Shown here: positions 25,432 to 34,784 of the stretch, one piece after another
Numbering within the stretch: position 1 is the first letter of the stretch
How the letters are laid out: each line of letters starts with the position of its first letter
From: Deltaproteobacteria bacterium
Lineage (GTDB): Bacteria > Bdellovibrionota > Bdellovibrionia > Bdellovibrionales > Bdellovibrionaceae
Reading direction: 5' to 3'
DNA: 64,000 bases
NCBI GenBank assembly: GCA_017302835.1
Contig: JAFLCC010000003.1
Span: 62,001-126,000, forward strand
The notes under the pieces: generated by a model
Told to the model about the DNA's origin: nothing
Seen by the model: the letters and a program-made list of their open reading frames with translations, nothing else
The model's database searches: none
Translations under genes and position numbers: made by a program

Positions 25432-27195
25432 ATGGAAAGTCTCCCTCAACATTTAAAAAAATATATTGTTCAGCAGGATGACCAAAATTACTCTCCCATG
25501 GATCAAGCTGTTTGGAGATATATTTTAAGGCAATTGAAAAACTTTTTGAAGAGTAACGCCTACACGGGATATATCGAGGGATTAGAAAAATTAGAAATCA
25601 CTCCAGATGAGATTCCCTTAATCAGTAATCTGAGCCAAAAGCTGGAAAGATTTGGTTGGAGAGCGCTTCCTGTCAGTGGATTTATTCCACCGGCCGCGTT
25701 CATGGAACTTCAATCTTTAAGTGTGCTTCCCATTGCCAGTGATATAAGAAGTCTTGAGCATTTGTTGTACACTCCCGCTCCAGATATCGTCCACGAAGCC
25801 GCAGGACATGCCCCATTTCTAATTCATGCTGATTTTTCAAATTATCTAAAAAAATACGCTCAAGTGGCGAGAAAAGCTTTGATTAGCAAAGAAGATCTGG
25901 ATTTATATGAAGCCATCAGATTGTTATCTGATATCAAGGAAAATCCCACATCCAGCAAAGAACAGATCACCAAAGCAGAAGAAAATTTAGTTCTTAAGTC
26001 AAAAGCGATTTCACATATTTCAGAAGCTGCAGAGTTAGGAAGAATGAATTGGTGGACAGCAGAATATGGATTAATTGGTGAAATCCAAAACCCTAAAATT
26101 TATGGAGCTGGGTTGCTTTCCAGTGTAGGCGAATCAAGGTGGTGTCTAAGCTCGAAAGTAAAAAAAATTCCATTCACTATAGATTGTTTGAAATACAGTT
26201 ACGATATTACGGAACCTCAACCTCAATTATTTGTGACTCCTGATTTTTTAACGCTAGAAAAAGTATTAGAACAAATGGCCGAGGCTATGGCTTTTAAAAC
26301 TGGAGGTGTCGAGTCCTTAGAAAAAGCCTTGAAATCAGGGGTAGTGAATTCTTTTGAGGTTGATTCTCTGGTACAAATTGGCGGGCAACTTGAAAAATAT
26401 TGTTTAGACGTTTCTGGAAATATTTCTTTCTTAAAGTTTAAAGGGCCTACACAAATCGCTGTTGAGGAGAAGGAATTGATGGGTCATGATAAAGTTTATC
26501 ACAATGAAGGCTTTAGCACTCCTCTTGGAATGATAAAAGGGTTTGAACATTGCCCAAGTGACTTCACAGACTCTGATTGGGTTAAAGTAGGACTTGAACT
26601 TGGTAAGAAGATTTCTTTGGAGTTTCAAAGTGGTTTTAAAGTTGAAGGGATCTATTTAGGAAGAATCGTTCTAAAACAAAAAACAATTTTATTAAAATTT
26701 AAAGAGGCGACGGCGACTTATAATTCCGAGGTCGTGTTTCAACCGGAATGGGGATATTACGACATGGTTCTGGGCCAGAAGATCACCAGTGTGTATTCGG
26801 GCCCGCCAGATCGCCTTGCCTATGGCGAAATTGAAGATTTTATTGCCATGAGAGTTCAAAAACCCATCCTAACAGATACTCAGAAACAAATTCAAGAATT
26901 GTACAGCGAAATTCGCTATCTTCGAAAATTTCGTCCTCAAAAGGAAATTCTAACCGAAGCCCTCAAAAAACATTTTAAAGAGATTAAAAATTTGTCTTCT
27001 GAGGATTGGTTATTGCCATTGGAAATCTACGAGTTAGTCTCACAGGAATCGTTAGATAATGAATTTAGCCATGATGAATTTAAGTGTGATGAATTTAAGA
27101 AGGAGGTTCTGACTTACTTAAAATTACAAACTCAGAAACTACCTCAATACAAATCTTCCATTGAAGATGGCATTGCCTTAAGCACGGTCCAATGA
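25432..27195 (+). CDS. Aromatic amino acid hydroxylase, long form
   Basis: Iron- and pterin-dependent hydroxylase, most likely acting on phenylalanine. The catalytic half (about residues 20-330) has the iron-binding PDIVHEAAGHAPFL with two His, and NWWTAEYGLIGE with the Glu ligand, plus ISRS-type KIYGAGLLSSVGES. The second half (about 330-587) is a carboxy extension absent from the 260-300-residue bacterial PhhA; this ~580-residue form occurs in some other bacterial groups. I see no amino-terminal ACT domain. It follows hldD by three bases. Whether it makes tyrosine, or supports use of amino acids for energy, cannot be told here. Confidence 0.9.
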   Translation: MESLPQHLKKYIVQQDDQNYSPMDQAVWRYILRQLKNFLKSNAYTGYIEGLEKLEITPDEIPLISNLSQKLERFGWRALPVSGFIPPAAFMELQSLSVLPIASDIRSLEHLLYTPAPDIVHEAAGHAPFLIHADFSNYLKKYAQVARKALISKEDLDLYEAIRLLSDIKENPTSSKEQITKAEENLVLKSKAISHISEAAELGRMNWWTAEYGLIGEIQNPKIYGAGLLSSVGESRWCLSSKVKKIPFTIDCLKYSYDITEPQPQLFVTPDFLTLEKVLEQMAEAMAFKTGGVESLEKALKSGVVNSFEVDSLVQIGGQLEKYCLDVSGNISFLKFKGPTQIAVEEKELMGHDKVYHNEGFSTPLGMIKGFEHCPSDFTDSDWVKVGLELGKKISLEFQSGFKVEGIYLGRIVLKQKTILLKFKEATATYNSEVVFQPEWGYYDMVLGQKITSVYSGPPDRLAYGEIEDFIAMRVQKPILTDTQKQIQELYSEIRYLRKFRPQKEILTEALKKHFKEIKNLSSEDWLLPLEIYELVSQESLDNEFSHDEFKCDEFKKEVLTYLKLQTQKLPQYKSSIEDGIALSTVQ

Positions 27196-27257
27196 TTAAA
27201 GGCTTAAGGTCAAGGATGTGAATCCTATATGAAAGTAATCATCGGTGAAAGCAATAA

Positions 27258-28046
27258 ATGAACTATAAACTTAACGTGGTACTAGTACGAACTCTTTATG
27301 ATCGAAATATTGGATTTTGCAGCAGAGCTATGTCCAATATGGGGGCTCACCAATTGATTCTTATTCAGCCCCAATGTGAATTGACCTACGAGGCTCAACA
27401 GGCCGCAGCCACAGGGCAAGAGGGGTTAAGATCTAAAAAAATCTATTCATCCATAGAAGAGTTTTTATCGAAGGAACCAGATGGGTTGCGAATTTCTTTT
27501 TCCGCACGCGATGGACGTGGACGCTCTTCCCGTGATTTAAAAGAGACTCTTTTGTGGTCTCAGAAAAATTCGCCTTTCTTAAATAAATCAATTATCGAGT
27601 TAGTTCCGATTTATCTTTTTTTTGGGCCCGAAGATGCTGGATTGTCAGCTGCGGAAATTCAAGATTCTCATTTTTGCTGTTCACTTCCAACTTATGGTGA
27701 AAATGCAAGCCTGAATTTATCGCAAGCTGTTTTGCTAAGTCTTTTTATCTTTCGAGAAACTTTAGGTGGGGATAAAACTATTTTAAATGGTCAGCAAAAA
27801 TTAAGACAGAATACTCAATTGCCAGTCCATATAGATCCAGGGGCTTCTTTAAAAGAATGGTTATTGGCTTTGGGTGTTGATTTATCTAGTAAAAAAATAA
27901 ATGCCTATACGGTTTTAAAACGTATGTTGTTGCAAAACACTCCCTCGGCAAAAGAGTATCAAATGCTAGAAACCATGATCCAACAAACCCTACGTAAACT
28001 AAAAAAACTAAGAGATCTAGAGTTGAAAGAAACAGACAAAATTTGA
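27258..28046 (+). CDS. TrmJ-like SpoU family RNA methyltransferase
   Basis: SPOUT methyltransferase using S-adenosylmethionine, related to TrmJ, which methylates the 2'-hydroxyl of tRNA nucleotide 32. Motif order: VVLVRTLYDRNIGFCSRAM (motif 1 with catalytic Arg/Asn), YLFFGPEDAGLSAAEI (motif 2) and CSLPTYGENASLNLSQAV (motif 3, knot). 262 residues, typical. The carboxy-terminal helical tail is Lys-rich (LRKLKKLRDLELKETDKI). Target nucleotide is inferred. Confidence 0.88.
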   Translation: MNYKLNVVLVRTLYDRNIGFCSRAMSNMGAHQLILIQPQCELTYEAQQAAATGQEGLRSKKIYSSIEEFLSKEPDGLRISFSARDGRGRSSRDLKETLLWSQKNSPFLNKSIIELVPIYLFFGPEDAGLSAAEIQDSHFCCSLPTYGENASLNLSQAVLLSLFIFRETLGGDKTILNGQQKLRQNTQLPVHIDPGASLKEWLLALGVDLSSKKINAYTVLKRMLLQNTPSAKEYQMLETMIQQTLRKLKKLRDLELKETDKI

Positions 28047-28065
28047 ATTTGATTGATAAAGTGAA

Positions 28066-28689
28066 TTAATCTATTCCTAAAATTTTAAACTGAGCATCTA
28101 AAATTTGATCCATACTTTGTTGGGAGTTTTGAATCGCAATTTGTTGTGAAGTTGGAAAATGATATAATAATGCCACCGAAGTTATCGGTTTTATCCATGG
28201 TAGTTTAAAAAAATATTTTAAAGATCTTAAAGTTGAAATGGCAGGAAGTGCAGTTAACATAAATTTAGCTAGCATGTCTACAGCTAACAAATTATCAACG
28301 TACTTTAGTTCGCTTTTTAAGTCATTGGGAAAACACTCATTCATAGCTAAAGAGAATCCTTCAGAGTGAAGTAAATCATTTAAATAAAATCCTAAACCGT
28401 TGGTATATTTATAATGATTCAAGGCTTTTTTAAAGTTTCCATCATAAATTTTATCCATGGTTAATTGCACATCGGCCATAGCTGCTAGAAATATTTTTTT
28501 ATGATGTTCAGTCATAAATGCCCCTTCGCCTGTCCAAAATCCCTTTTTATATTCTGAACAGGACAGAAGGGTGCTATGATAAATTCCCAATTGCCCACGG
28601 TTTAAATTTTGGGTTTTAGCAGAAACCTCCGCCAAGCAGTTATAGGCAGAGGCTAGGATAACAAAAAGAAAGCAGATACTAATTTTCAT
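28066..28689 (-). CDS. Secreted protein of unknown function, 207 aa
   Basis: Amino-terminal signal peptide (MKISICFLFVILASAYNCLA). The rest is mostly helical with two Cys (SCSEYKKGFW and NECFPNDLKS) and a hydrophobic stretch near 140-175 (MLAKFMLTALPAISTLRSL, then KPITSVALLYHF) that could be one or two membrane passes. Starts 12 bases after the stop of the next upstream gene; both are probably one transcript. No family recognised. Confidence 0.7.
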   Translation of the reverse strand: MKISICFLFVILASAYNCLAEVSAKTQNLNRGQLGIYHSTLLSCSEYKKGFWTGEGAFMTEHHKKIFLAAMADVQLTMDKIYDGNFKKALNHYKYTNGLGFYLNDLLHSEGFSLAMNECFPNDLKSELKYVDNLLAVDMLAKFMLTALPAISTLRSLKYFFKLPWIKPITSVALLYHFPTSQQIAIQNSQQSMDQILDAQFKILGID

Positions 28690-28701
28690 TTTGCATTCAA
28701 T

Positions 28702-29532
28702 TTATGGTTGTGAAGTTGGTTGGTTCAGCTGTGAAGGCGTTAAAGATTTCATTTGCTCAAGTTTTTCATTGGCTTTAACCAATTCAGCACGTCTTTCAGC
28801 AACTTTAGATAAATTTATTTGTGAACTAACAGTTGCAATAGCTAATATCCCACCCCCTACACTCACGCTTCCTCCAATTACGATGGCAAACAAACCACGA
28901 ATATCTTGAATTTTTGAATAATTGTAAAGTATATAAACACCAAAAGCTAAACTAACACTAGAAAGGGTTAGATAAGTAGTTCTGTCAGATCTATATTCAT
29001 CAACAATTTTTTCAGCGATTTCAATGGCGGCTTGATTCATTGTTAACAACTCATTCAATGCATTTTGGTAAAGCGCATTTGCTGGGTCACTGTTACAGCT
29101 GATTGTATTGTTTTTCAGATCATTTAAAATCATTGTTCGAGCTTGCAACATTGAAACTTTTGCCTTATTTAGGCCACTCGCTTTTTCGAGTTTTGCTTTT
29201 CCATAGGCGTAACTAAAGATGGCCGAAGCTGCGTCTAAAGCAGCAGAAGTGTAATTTCCACTAAGTGCATTGGATAATGCATCTGCTGCAGAAAATACGG
29301 CCGTGGTTTCGCCACTAATTCCCTGAACTAAGGCTCTATTCTGCGCTTTATTAGCAACTTCTTTAATTAGTCGTTGTTGGTTTTCTTCTAGAGTAATCAA
29401 TGCTTGGCATTCTGGATTTTGATTAGCCACAGGCTTACTAGTGGGACCATTTTCTCCTCTAGCTACAGTAATTTGACTAATTAAAAAAACTAAAGCCGTT
29501 GTTTTTAGTAAAGATTTCCTGAGTCGATTCAT
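28702..29532 (-). CDS. Secreted/membrane protein of unknown function, 276 aa
   Basis: Signal peptide near residues 8-25 (LLKTTALVFLISQITVARG). An Ala-rich helical core (VFSAADALSNALSGNYTSAA) is followed by two membrane helices (about 195-215, LTLSSVSLAFGVYILYNYS; 220-245, GLFAIVIGGSVSVGGGILAI) and a short coiled-coil tail (KVAERRAELVKANEKLEQMK). It is the first gene of a two-gene unit with the 207-residue secreted protein. An inner-membrane protein with periplasmic head is my reading. No family recognised. Confidence 0.7.
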   Translation of the reverse strand: MNRLRKSLLKTTALVFLISQITVARGENGPTSKPVANQNPECQALITLEENQQRLIKEVANKAQNRALVQGISGETTAVFSAADALSNALSGNYTSAALDAASAIFSYAYGKAKLEKASGLNKAKVSMLQARTMILNDLKNNTISCNSDPANALYQNALNELLTMNQAAIEIAEKIVDEYRSDRTTYLTLSSVSLAFGVYILYNYSKIQDIRGLFAIVIGGSVSVGGGILAIATVSSQINLSKVAERRAELVKANEKLEQMKSLTPSQLNQPTSQP

Positions 29533-29825
29533 AACATCTCCATTTTATTTTGGTTTATTAATGTTTATGTAGTTATAAAAATTAACTATTTTATTTAAGA
29601 TCTTTGTTCCATTTACCATTGTCACATTTGTCATTCTGTATCGATTATAGAGTGATGCAGTAAATTTTTCTACTGTAGATAATTTGACAATTTAACTCTT
29701 CAAGTGAACAAATCTTTTACGGCGACTGTTATTTAAAATCGTTCTCGATAATTTTTTTACTTTTTGTGACAAAAATAGTAATTATTTTCATATCATCAAT
29801 CTAAATTAAAAAAAGCAAGTAGCTG

Positions 29826-29854
29826 TTGTCCCTTAGACAATAAGTCGTTACAAT
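29826..29854 (+). promoter_or_regulatory. Candidate sigma-70 promoter before the nitroreductase gene
   Basis: TTGTCC and TACAAT separated by 17 bases, about 70 bases before the start codon. The 392-base gap 29533-29924 is otherwise very AT-rich; I see no gene, terminator or repeat in it, and it must also hold the promoter of the divergent minus-strand pair. Confidence 0.4.
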
Positions 29855-29924
29855 GTTTCAAAATTCACAAGACAAAACAAAAATTAATTGTAACTAAAAT
29901 TTGTCTCATAAAAAAGGAAGATAA

Positions 29925-30620
29925 ATGGATTTTTTTGAAGTGATAAATCGACGACGAAGTGTTCGTGATTTTACAGCGGAAGTGGTACCAGATTTAGTGA
30001 TTGAAAAAGCTTTGGAGGCGGCCATATTGGCCCCTAATTCTTCAAACACGCAGACTTGGAATTTTTATTGGATAAAGTCCACAGAAGCAAAAGCTAAAAT
30101 TGTTGAGGCGTGTTTGTCTCAATCAGCAGCAAGAAAGGCAAATCAGTTAATCGTTGTGACCGCAGATCCTGCTCTCTGGAGACGTTCACAAAAACCTTTG
30201 ATCGAGTGGGCAACTTCGACAAATGTAAGGAAGTCTGTCAAATTATATTATGAAAAATTAATACCATTCATTTATCGTTGGGGTTATTTTAATTCTTTGG
30301 TTCCAATTAAGTATTTGTTGGCAAATACAGTGGGGTTGTTTCGGCCCATGGCACGTGGGCCCTATTCGTGTCGAGATAGTCAGGAAGTTGCTATCAAAAG
30401 CGCAGCTCTAGCGGCAGAAAACTTTGTATTGGCCATTGCGGCTCAAGAATTTGATACTTGCATGATGGAAGGCTTTGATGAGGCTCGCGTGCGTTGTTTA
30501 CTCAAACTAAAATGTTCTGAAAGAGTGGTCATGGTCATCAGTATTGGCCGTCAAGATTCCAAAGGAATTTGGGGTCCGAGATTTCGACTTCCTAAAGAGC
30601 AAGTCATAAAAATTATTTGA
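29925..30620 (+). CDS. Nitroreductase family FMN oxidoreductase
   Basis: FMN-dependent oxidoreductase. The family start is clear: FFEVINRRRSVRDFTAEVV with the Arg-Arg-Ser FMN-phosphate contact, and LEAAILAPNSSNTQTWNFYWI. The late segment AALAAENFVLAIAAQEFDTCMM is the second FMN-binding helix. 231 residues, normal; there is an insertion (about 95-145) predicted as helical. Physiological substrate unknown. A clean site (AAGGAAG) precedes the ATG. Confidence 0.88.
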   Translation: MDFFEVINRRRSVRDFTAEVVPDLVIEKALEAAILAPNSSNTQTWNFYWIKSTEAKAKIVEACLSQSAARKANQLIVVTADPALWRRSQKPLIEWATSTNVRKSVKLYYEKLIPFIYRWGYFNSLVPIKYLLANTVGLFRPMARGPYSCRDSQEVAIKSAALAAENFVLAIAAQEFDTCMMEGFDEARVRCLLKLKCSERVVMVISIGRQDSKGIWGPRFRLPKEQVIKII

Positions 30621-30794
30621 TTTGATCTGAATCTTTTGATTCAAAGTATCATCATTTCAATTTTTAATCATTTCGAAAAAAGAAACATTTATTACCTTAT
30701 TGTTTATTTTTATTTTCGACTAAATGGCTTATACACAAGACCCTAGACAGAGCGCTTTGTTTTGAAAAAGTGAGGCGGAAGGGAAATAAAAAAT

Positions 30795-31796
30795 ATGAAT
30801 AGATTTTCAGAATTTAGATTTAAAAATGGACGTATCACAAATAATCGAGTAGTTGTGCCAGCGATGGCCTCCTCGACAGCCACAGAAGATGGAGTTGTCA
30901 CCTTAGAAACCGAAGCTCATTACCATAAGTTGAGTCAATCGGGTGCAGGTATTATTTTCGTCGAATACACCTATGTTCACTTGTCAGGTCGAAGTGAGGC
31001 GCATCAGCTCGGAATAGATAATGATTCTAAAGTGCCAGGGCTAAAAAAAATTTCTCAGATTCTCAAAAATTCAGGCGCCATTCCTGGGATTCAGTTAACT
31101 CATGCAGGGGGCAAAAGCTCATCCTCGTTGACTGGTAGGCCTCTTATGGCCCCCAGTGCTATTCCCGTTCCTGTGAAAGAGAGCCAAATGGAAACACCTC
31201 GGGAGATGACTGCAACAGAAATAACCTTCTGGAAGGAGAGCTTTCTTCAAGCGGCAATACGGGCAGTGGAAGCAGGTTTCGAGCTGATAGAGCTTCATTC
31301 AGCACATGGTTATGGATTGAATCAATGGCTTTCACCTATCACCAATCATAGATCCGATTTGTATGGTGGGACCTTAGAGAATCGGTTGAGACTTCTTTCG
31401 GAAATCATCATCGCAATAAAAAATTTATTTCCAAGAATTTTACTTTCGGTAAGAATTCCCGGTCGCGATTTTCTTGAGATGGGAATAGATTCTGAAGAGG
31501 CAATTCAAGTAGCCATGTATCTAGAAAAATTAGGTGTAGATATTTTAAATGTATCCTCTGGGATAGGGGGATGGCGTCGCCCCTCAGATCGCCAAGGACA
31601 AGGTTATTTGGTTCCTGAAGCCAAGGTGATCCAAGAAATGGTAAGTATTCCTGTCATTGGTGTCGGAGGTATTGAATCTGGCGACTATGTGGACGAACTC
31701 ATTGAGTCTAGGAGTCTCTCCTTCGCAGCGATTGGACGAGCCATCCTGTCTAATCCCAAAGAGTGGAATATTAAAAACTTGAGAGTGGGTCAGTAG
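30795..31796 (+). CDS. NADH:flavin oxidoreductase, old yellow enzyme family
   Basis: FMN-containing ene-reductase barrel. IELHSAHGYGLNQWLSPITN holds the paired His of the substrate pocket, and SDLYGGTLENRLRLLSEII is the family signature; VIGVGGIESGDYVDELI and FAAIGRAILSNP bind the FMN phosphate. 333 residues, as in the YqjM-like subgroup, but the position of that group's redox-sensing Cys (PMCxY) reads PAMASST here, so the Cys is absent. Substrate unknown. Confidence 0.9.
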   Translation: MNRFSEFRFKNGRITNNRVVVPAMASSTATEDGVVTLETEAHYHKLSQSGAGIIFVEYTYVHLSGRSEAHQLGIDNDSKVPGLKKISQILKNSGAIPGIQLTHAGGKSSSSLTGRPLMAPSAIPVPVKESQMETPREMTATEITFWKESFLQAAIRAVEAGFELIELHSAHGYGLNQWLSPITNHRSDLYGGTLENRLRLLSEIIIAIKNLFPRILLSVRIPGRDFLEMGIDSEEAIQVAMYLEKLGVDILNVSSGIGGWRRPSDRQGQGYLVPEAKVIQEMVSIPVIGVGGIESGDYVDELIESRSLSFAAIGRAILSNPKEWNIKNLRVGQ

Positions 31797-31908
31797 ATTT
31801 GACATGAAATTTTGATAATTATTCTTAATTCAAATCAGTCAACATTCTCATTCTGAAACAATACAAAGGCTTCAGTCTTTTTGGAAATACTCCGAACTCT
31901 ATTCTTGG

Positions 31909-32712
31909 ATGGAATTTAAAGCTCTCGCTCTGGTGATTCATGGATTAAATAATACGAGCCATTCCATGGAGCCCATTGCGAAATTATTGGAAAGAATGGG
32001 AGTGAGGTCAGAGCGTTTAACCTTGCCGGGGCATTTTGAAAAATCAGCTTTAATTGATGAGACCAAGGACTCTAAGAATCAGAAGGCTTGCTTAGATAAA
32101 TATAAAGTCACTCGTGAGGAGTGGCAAACAAGTTTCTCAAATAAATTAATGGAATTGGAGGCTCTTGCAAAAAAAGAAAATAAACCTCTCTTTATTGTGG
32201 GCTATTCTTTGGGAGCCCTGGTTTGTTTTGATTATTTTCTCTCCGTTGAAGACAAGCCTTTGATAAATATTGCTGGTTTTATTTTTTTTGCACCAGCTCT
32301 GTTTATTAGACCAAAAGTGAAATTCTTAAAATTGATAACGAGCGTATTTAAAGTTAAATTACCAAGTTTAACTCCCAAAGCTTACCGATCGCATGATGGC
32401 CTATCTGCCGATTATTATCAGGCCTTTTTTGAAAGTTTAAGTGGAATGCAAAAACGATTAAGAAATGAAAACTTTAAGAATCATTGGTTGTTCTCCACTC
32501 CAGGATTGATTTTTATCGATTCTAAGGACGAATTGGTTTCTTACAAAAAATTACGGCAGTTTATCGATAATTTTAAAATAGATTCATGGAAAGTGCATCG
32601 AATTAACAAAAGTCAAAAAAGTTATCACCACCTCATCATTGATCCATCTTGTTTAGGTGAAACCACTTTGCTTGAAGTCCAAGAACAAATGGCCATTTTC
32701 TTAGACAAATGA
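31909..32712 (+). CDS. Alpha/beta hydrolase (carboxylesterase/lipase-like)
   Basis: 267 residues. Starts with ALVIHGLNNTSHSMEPI, the HG oxyanion strand; IVGYSLGALVCFDYFLS carries the nucleophile Ser in G-x-S-x-G; LIFIDSKDELVSYKKL supplies the Asp, and KSYHHLIIDPS the His. The triad is thus complete. No signal peptide, so cytosolic. The most similar enzymes are monoacylglycerol lipase/carboxylesterase types. Substrate not predictable. Confidence 0.85.
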   Translation: MEFKALALVIHGLNNTSHSMEPIAKLLERMGVRSERLTLPGHFEKSALIDETKDSKNQKACLDKYKVTREEWQTSFSNKLMELEALAKKENKPLFIVGYSLGALVCFDYFLSVEDKPLINIAGFIFFAPALFIRPKVKFLKLITSVFKVKLPSLTPKAYRSHDGLSADYYQAFFESLSGMQKRLRNENFKNHWLFSTPGLIFIDSKDELVSYKKLRQFIDNFKIDSWKVHRINKSQKSYHHLIIDPSCLGETTLLEVQEQMAIFLDK

Positions 32713-32735
32713 GGAATATCAAAACATTCATTAAA

Positions 32736-32755
32736 ATTCTTTTAGCTAAAAGAAT
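32736..32755. terminator. 20-base palindrome between convergent genes
   Basis: ATTCTTTTAGCTAAAAGAAT is a perfect palindrome between the hydrolase (plus strand) and acetoacetyl-CoA synthetase (minus strand). As RNA it forms an eight-base stem with a short loop in both directions, so it may act as a weak two-way terminator. Stem is AT-rich; no T-run follows. Confidence 0.4.
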
Positions 32756-32759
32756 CGAG

Positions 32760-34775
32760 TTAGACTGATAGCTCTGCTCGATTTTTAAATTGGTTCAAGG
32801 CCTCGGGATTGGCTAGGGCTTCGGTATTTTTAACAACTTCCCCCTGCACGGTTTGTTTAACGGCGAGTTCGACGATTTTTCCACTTTTCGTTCTTGGGAT
32901 TTCGGTCACTTGTAGTATCTTGCTTGGAACATGCCTAGGAGTGGTGTTGTTTCGGATTTGTTTTTTTATTTTTTCAACGAGGGCTAAATCAAGTAGAAGA
33001 TGATTTCTTAATTTTACGAATAAAACAACACGCACATCCCCTTGCCAGTCTTGACCAATCACAATGGATTCTTCTACTTCTTCTAAAAGGTCAACCTGGC
33101 GATAGATTTCGGCAGTTCCAATGCGAACCCCACCAGGGTTGAGAGTGGCATCGGAACGACCGTGGATGATAAATCCATAATGTCCTTGATGGGTTGTTCG
33201 TTCTACAAAATCACCGTGGCACCAGATGTTGTCATATTTATCAAAATAGGCTTTTCTAAATTTTTCTTTCGTTGGATCATTCCAAAACTCTATGGGCTTT
33301 GAAGGAAAAGTGGATTTGCAAACAAGCTCTCCTTTTTTCTCGAAGAGGGAATTTTTATTTTCGTCCCAAACATCAATATCCATACCAAGGCCAGGAACCG
33401 AAATCTCTCCGCGATACACATCTGTCCATGGGCTGCCGAGGACGAAACAGGAGATAATATCTGTCCCTCCGGAAATGGAAGCCAGTTGTGCTGTTTCACT
33501 GATTTTCTGATAAACATAGTCAAATCCATCAGCACTTAAGGGGCTTCCCGTAGATAAAATCACACGGAGTGAATCCAGCTTAAATAAGCTTTTTGGATTT
33601 AAATTCGTTTTCAGGCACGCATCAATAAACTTGGCTGAAGTTCCAAAATGAGTGCAGGCATAGGTTTGAGCCAACTCAAACAATATTTTTCCTTCATTAA
33701 AGAAAGGGCTTCCATCATATAGCAGAATCTTAGCATCACTGGCTAGGGCTGAAACTAACCAATTCCACATCATCCAACCGCAGGTTGTAAAATAAAAAAC
33801 TACATCCCTAGGACGAATATCTGCATGCAAACGATGTTCTTTGAGATGTTGGAGTAAAGTTCCACCATGTCCATGGACGATGCACTTTGGAATTCCCGTC
33901 GTGCCAGAAGAATAAAGAATATAAAGAGGATGATTGAATTCCACCTGAGTGAAGAAAATTTTTTGAGGTGAAAATGTTTTGATAAACTCTGCGAAATTAA
34001 TCAATCTAGATTTTTCAGAAATGGAAGTGACCTTATCATCATCAAGATCAGCTTGACCAGCGCGATCGCCTAGAACATCTATAACAAGGGTTTGTGTTAC
34101 CGTTGGCAAGGACTTGCTAATTTCCTTTGCTTTCTCAAGGCAATCTATTTTTTTGCCTCCGTAGAAGTAATAGTTGCAAGCTATAAAAATCTTAGGTGCA
34201 ATTTGAGAAAATCTATCTAACACACCTTGAACGCCAAAATCAGGTGAGCAGCTTGACCAGATTCCCCCCAAAGACGTGGTTGCCAGCATGCAAACAATGG
34301 TCAGTGGATGATTGGGAACCATGGCGCAAACGCGATCTCCCTTAACAAGACCTGCTGCGGATAAGGCTTGTGCCGTCCTAGATACAAGATTCAGAAGTTC
34401 CATTTTAGTCAATGAGATTTTTACTTTGTCTTCGCTCCAAAAAACTAAAACCTCTTCATGCAAATTTTTATGGTGATCAGGATCGAGCAAAGGTTTTAAG
34501 AGGTTTTCAGCAAAATTTAATTGAGCTTCTGGAAACCACTTTGATTCTAGAAAATGATGTTCATTTTCTAGAATCAGCGAACCCTTGGTGCCAACAATTT
34601 TAAAAAAATCCCAAAGCTCTGACCAAAATTCTTTTTTATTTGCGACAGACCATTGCCACAAGTCGGTATAATTAGAAAACGAAAGATGAAATTTTTTTTC
34701 AAGATTTACTTTCAAACGATATAAATCTGTTTTCTTAAAATCTTCTTTGTTTACTTCCCAGAGTGGTTGGTTCAT
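32760..34775 (-). CDS. Acetoacetate--CoA ligase (acetoacetyl-CoA synthetase)
   Basis: ATP-dependent activation of acetoacetate, feeding ketone bodies or polyhydroxybutyrate breakdown products into acetyl-CoA. The 671-residue length and amino end (QPLWEVNKEDFKKTDLYRL, then FWSELWDFFKI) are those of AACS. Adenylation motifs: ILYSSGTTGIPKCIVHGHGG, FYFTTCGWMMWNWLVSAL, ISGGTDIISCFVLGSP and the AACS-type HGRSDATLNPGGVRIGTAEI; catalytic Lys in PRTKSGKIVELAVKQ. I use the ATG at 34775 (AAGG seven bases upstream). Nine bases after the OmpA gene's stop, so co-transcribed with it, an unexpected pairing. Confidence 0.93.
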   Translation of the reverse strand: MNQPLWEVNKEDFKKTDLYRLKVNLEKKFHLSFSNYTDLWQWSVANKKEFWSELWDFFKIVGTKGSLILENEHHFLESKWFPEAQLNFAENLLKPLLDPDHHKNLHEEVLVFWSEDKVKISLTKMELLNLVSRTAQALSAAGLVKGDRVCAMVPNHPLTIVCMLATTSLGGIWSSCSPDFGVQGVLDRFSQIAPKIFIACNYYFYGGKKIDCLEKAKEISKSLPTVTQTLVIDVLGDRAGQADLDDDKVTSISEKSRLINFAEFIKTFSPQKIFFTQVEFNHPLYILYSSGTTGIPKCIVHGHGGTLLQHLKEHRLHADIRPRDVVFYFTTCGWMMWNWLVSALASDAKILLYDGSPFFNEGKILFELAQTYACTHFGTSAKFIDACLKTNLNPKSLFKLDSLRVILSTGSPLSADGFDYVYQKISETAQLASISGGTDIISCFVLGSPWTDVYRGEISVPGLGMDIDVWDENKNSLFEKKGELVCKSTFPSKPIEFWNDPTKEKFRKAYFDKYDNIWCHGDFVERTTHQGHYGFIIHGRSDATLNPGGVRIGTAEIYRQVDLLEEVEESIVIGQDWQGDVRVVLFVKLRNHLLLDLALVEKIKKQIRNNTTPRHVPSKILQVTEIPRTKSGKIVELAVKQTVQGEVVKNTEALANPEALNQFKNRAELSV

Positions 34776-34784
34776 CAAGGCACC

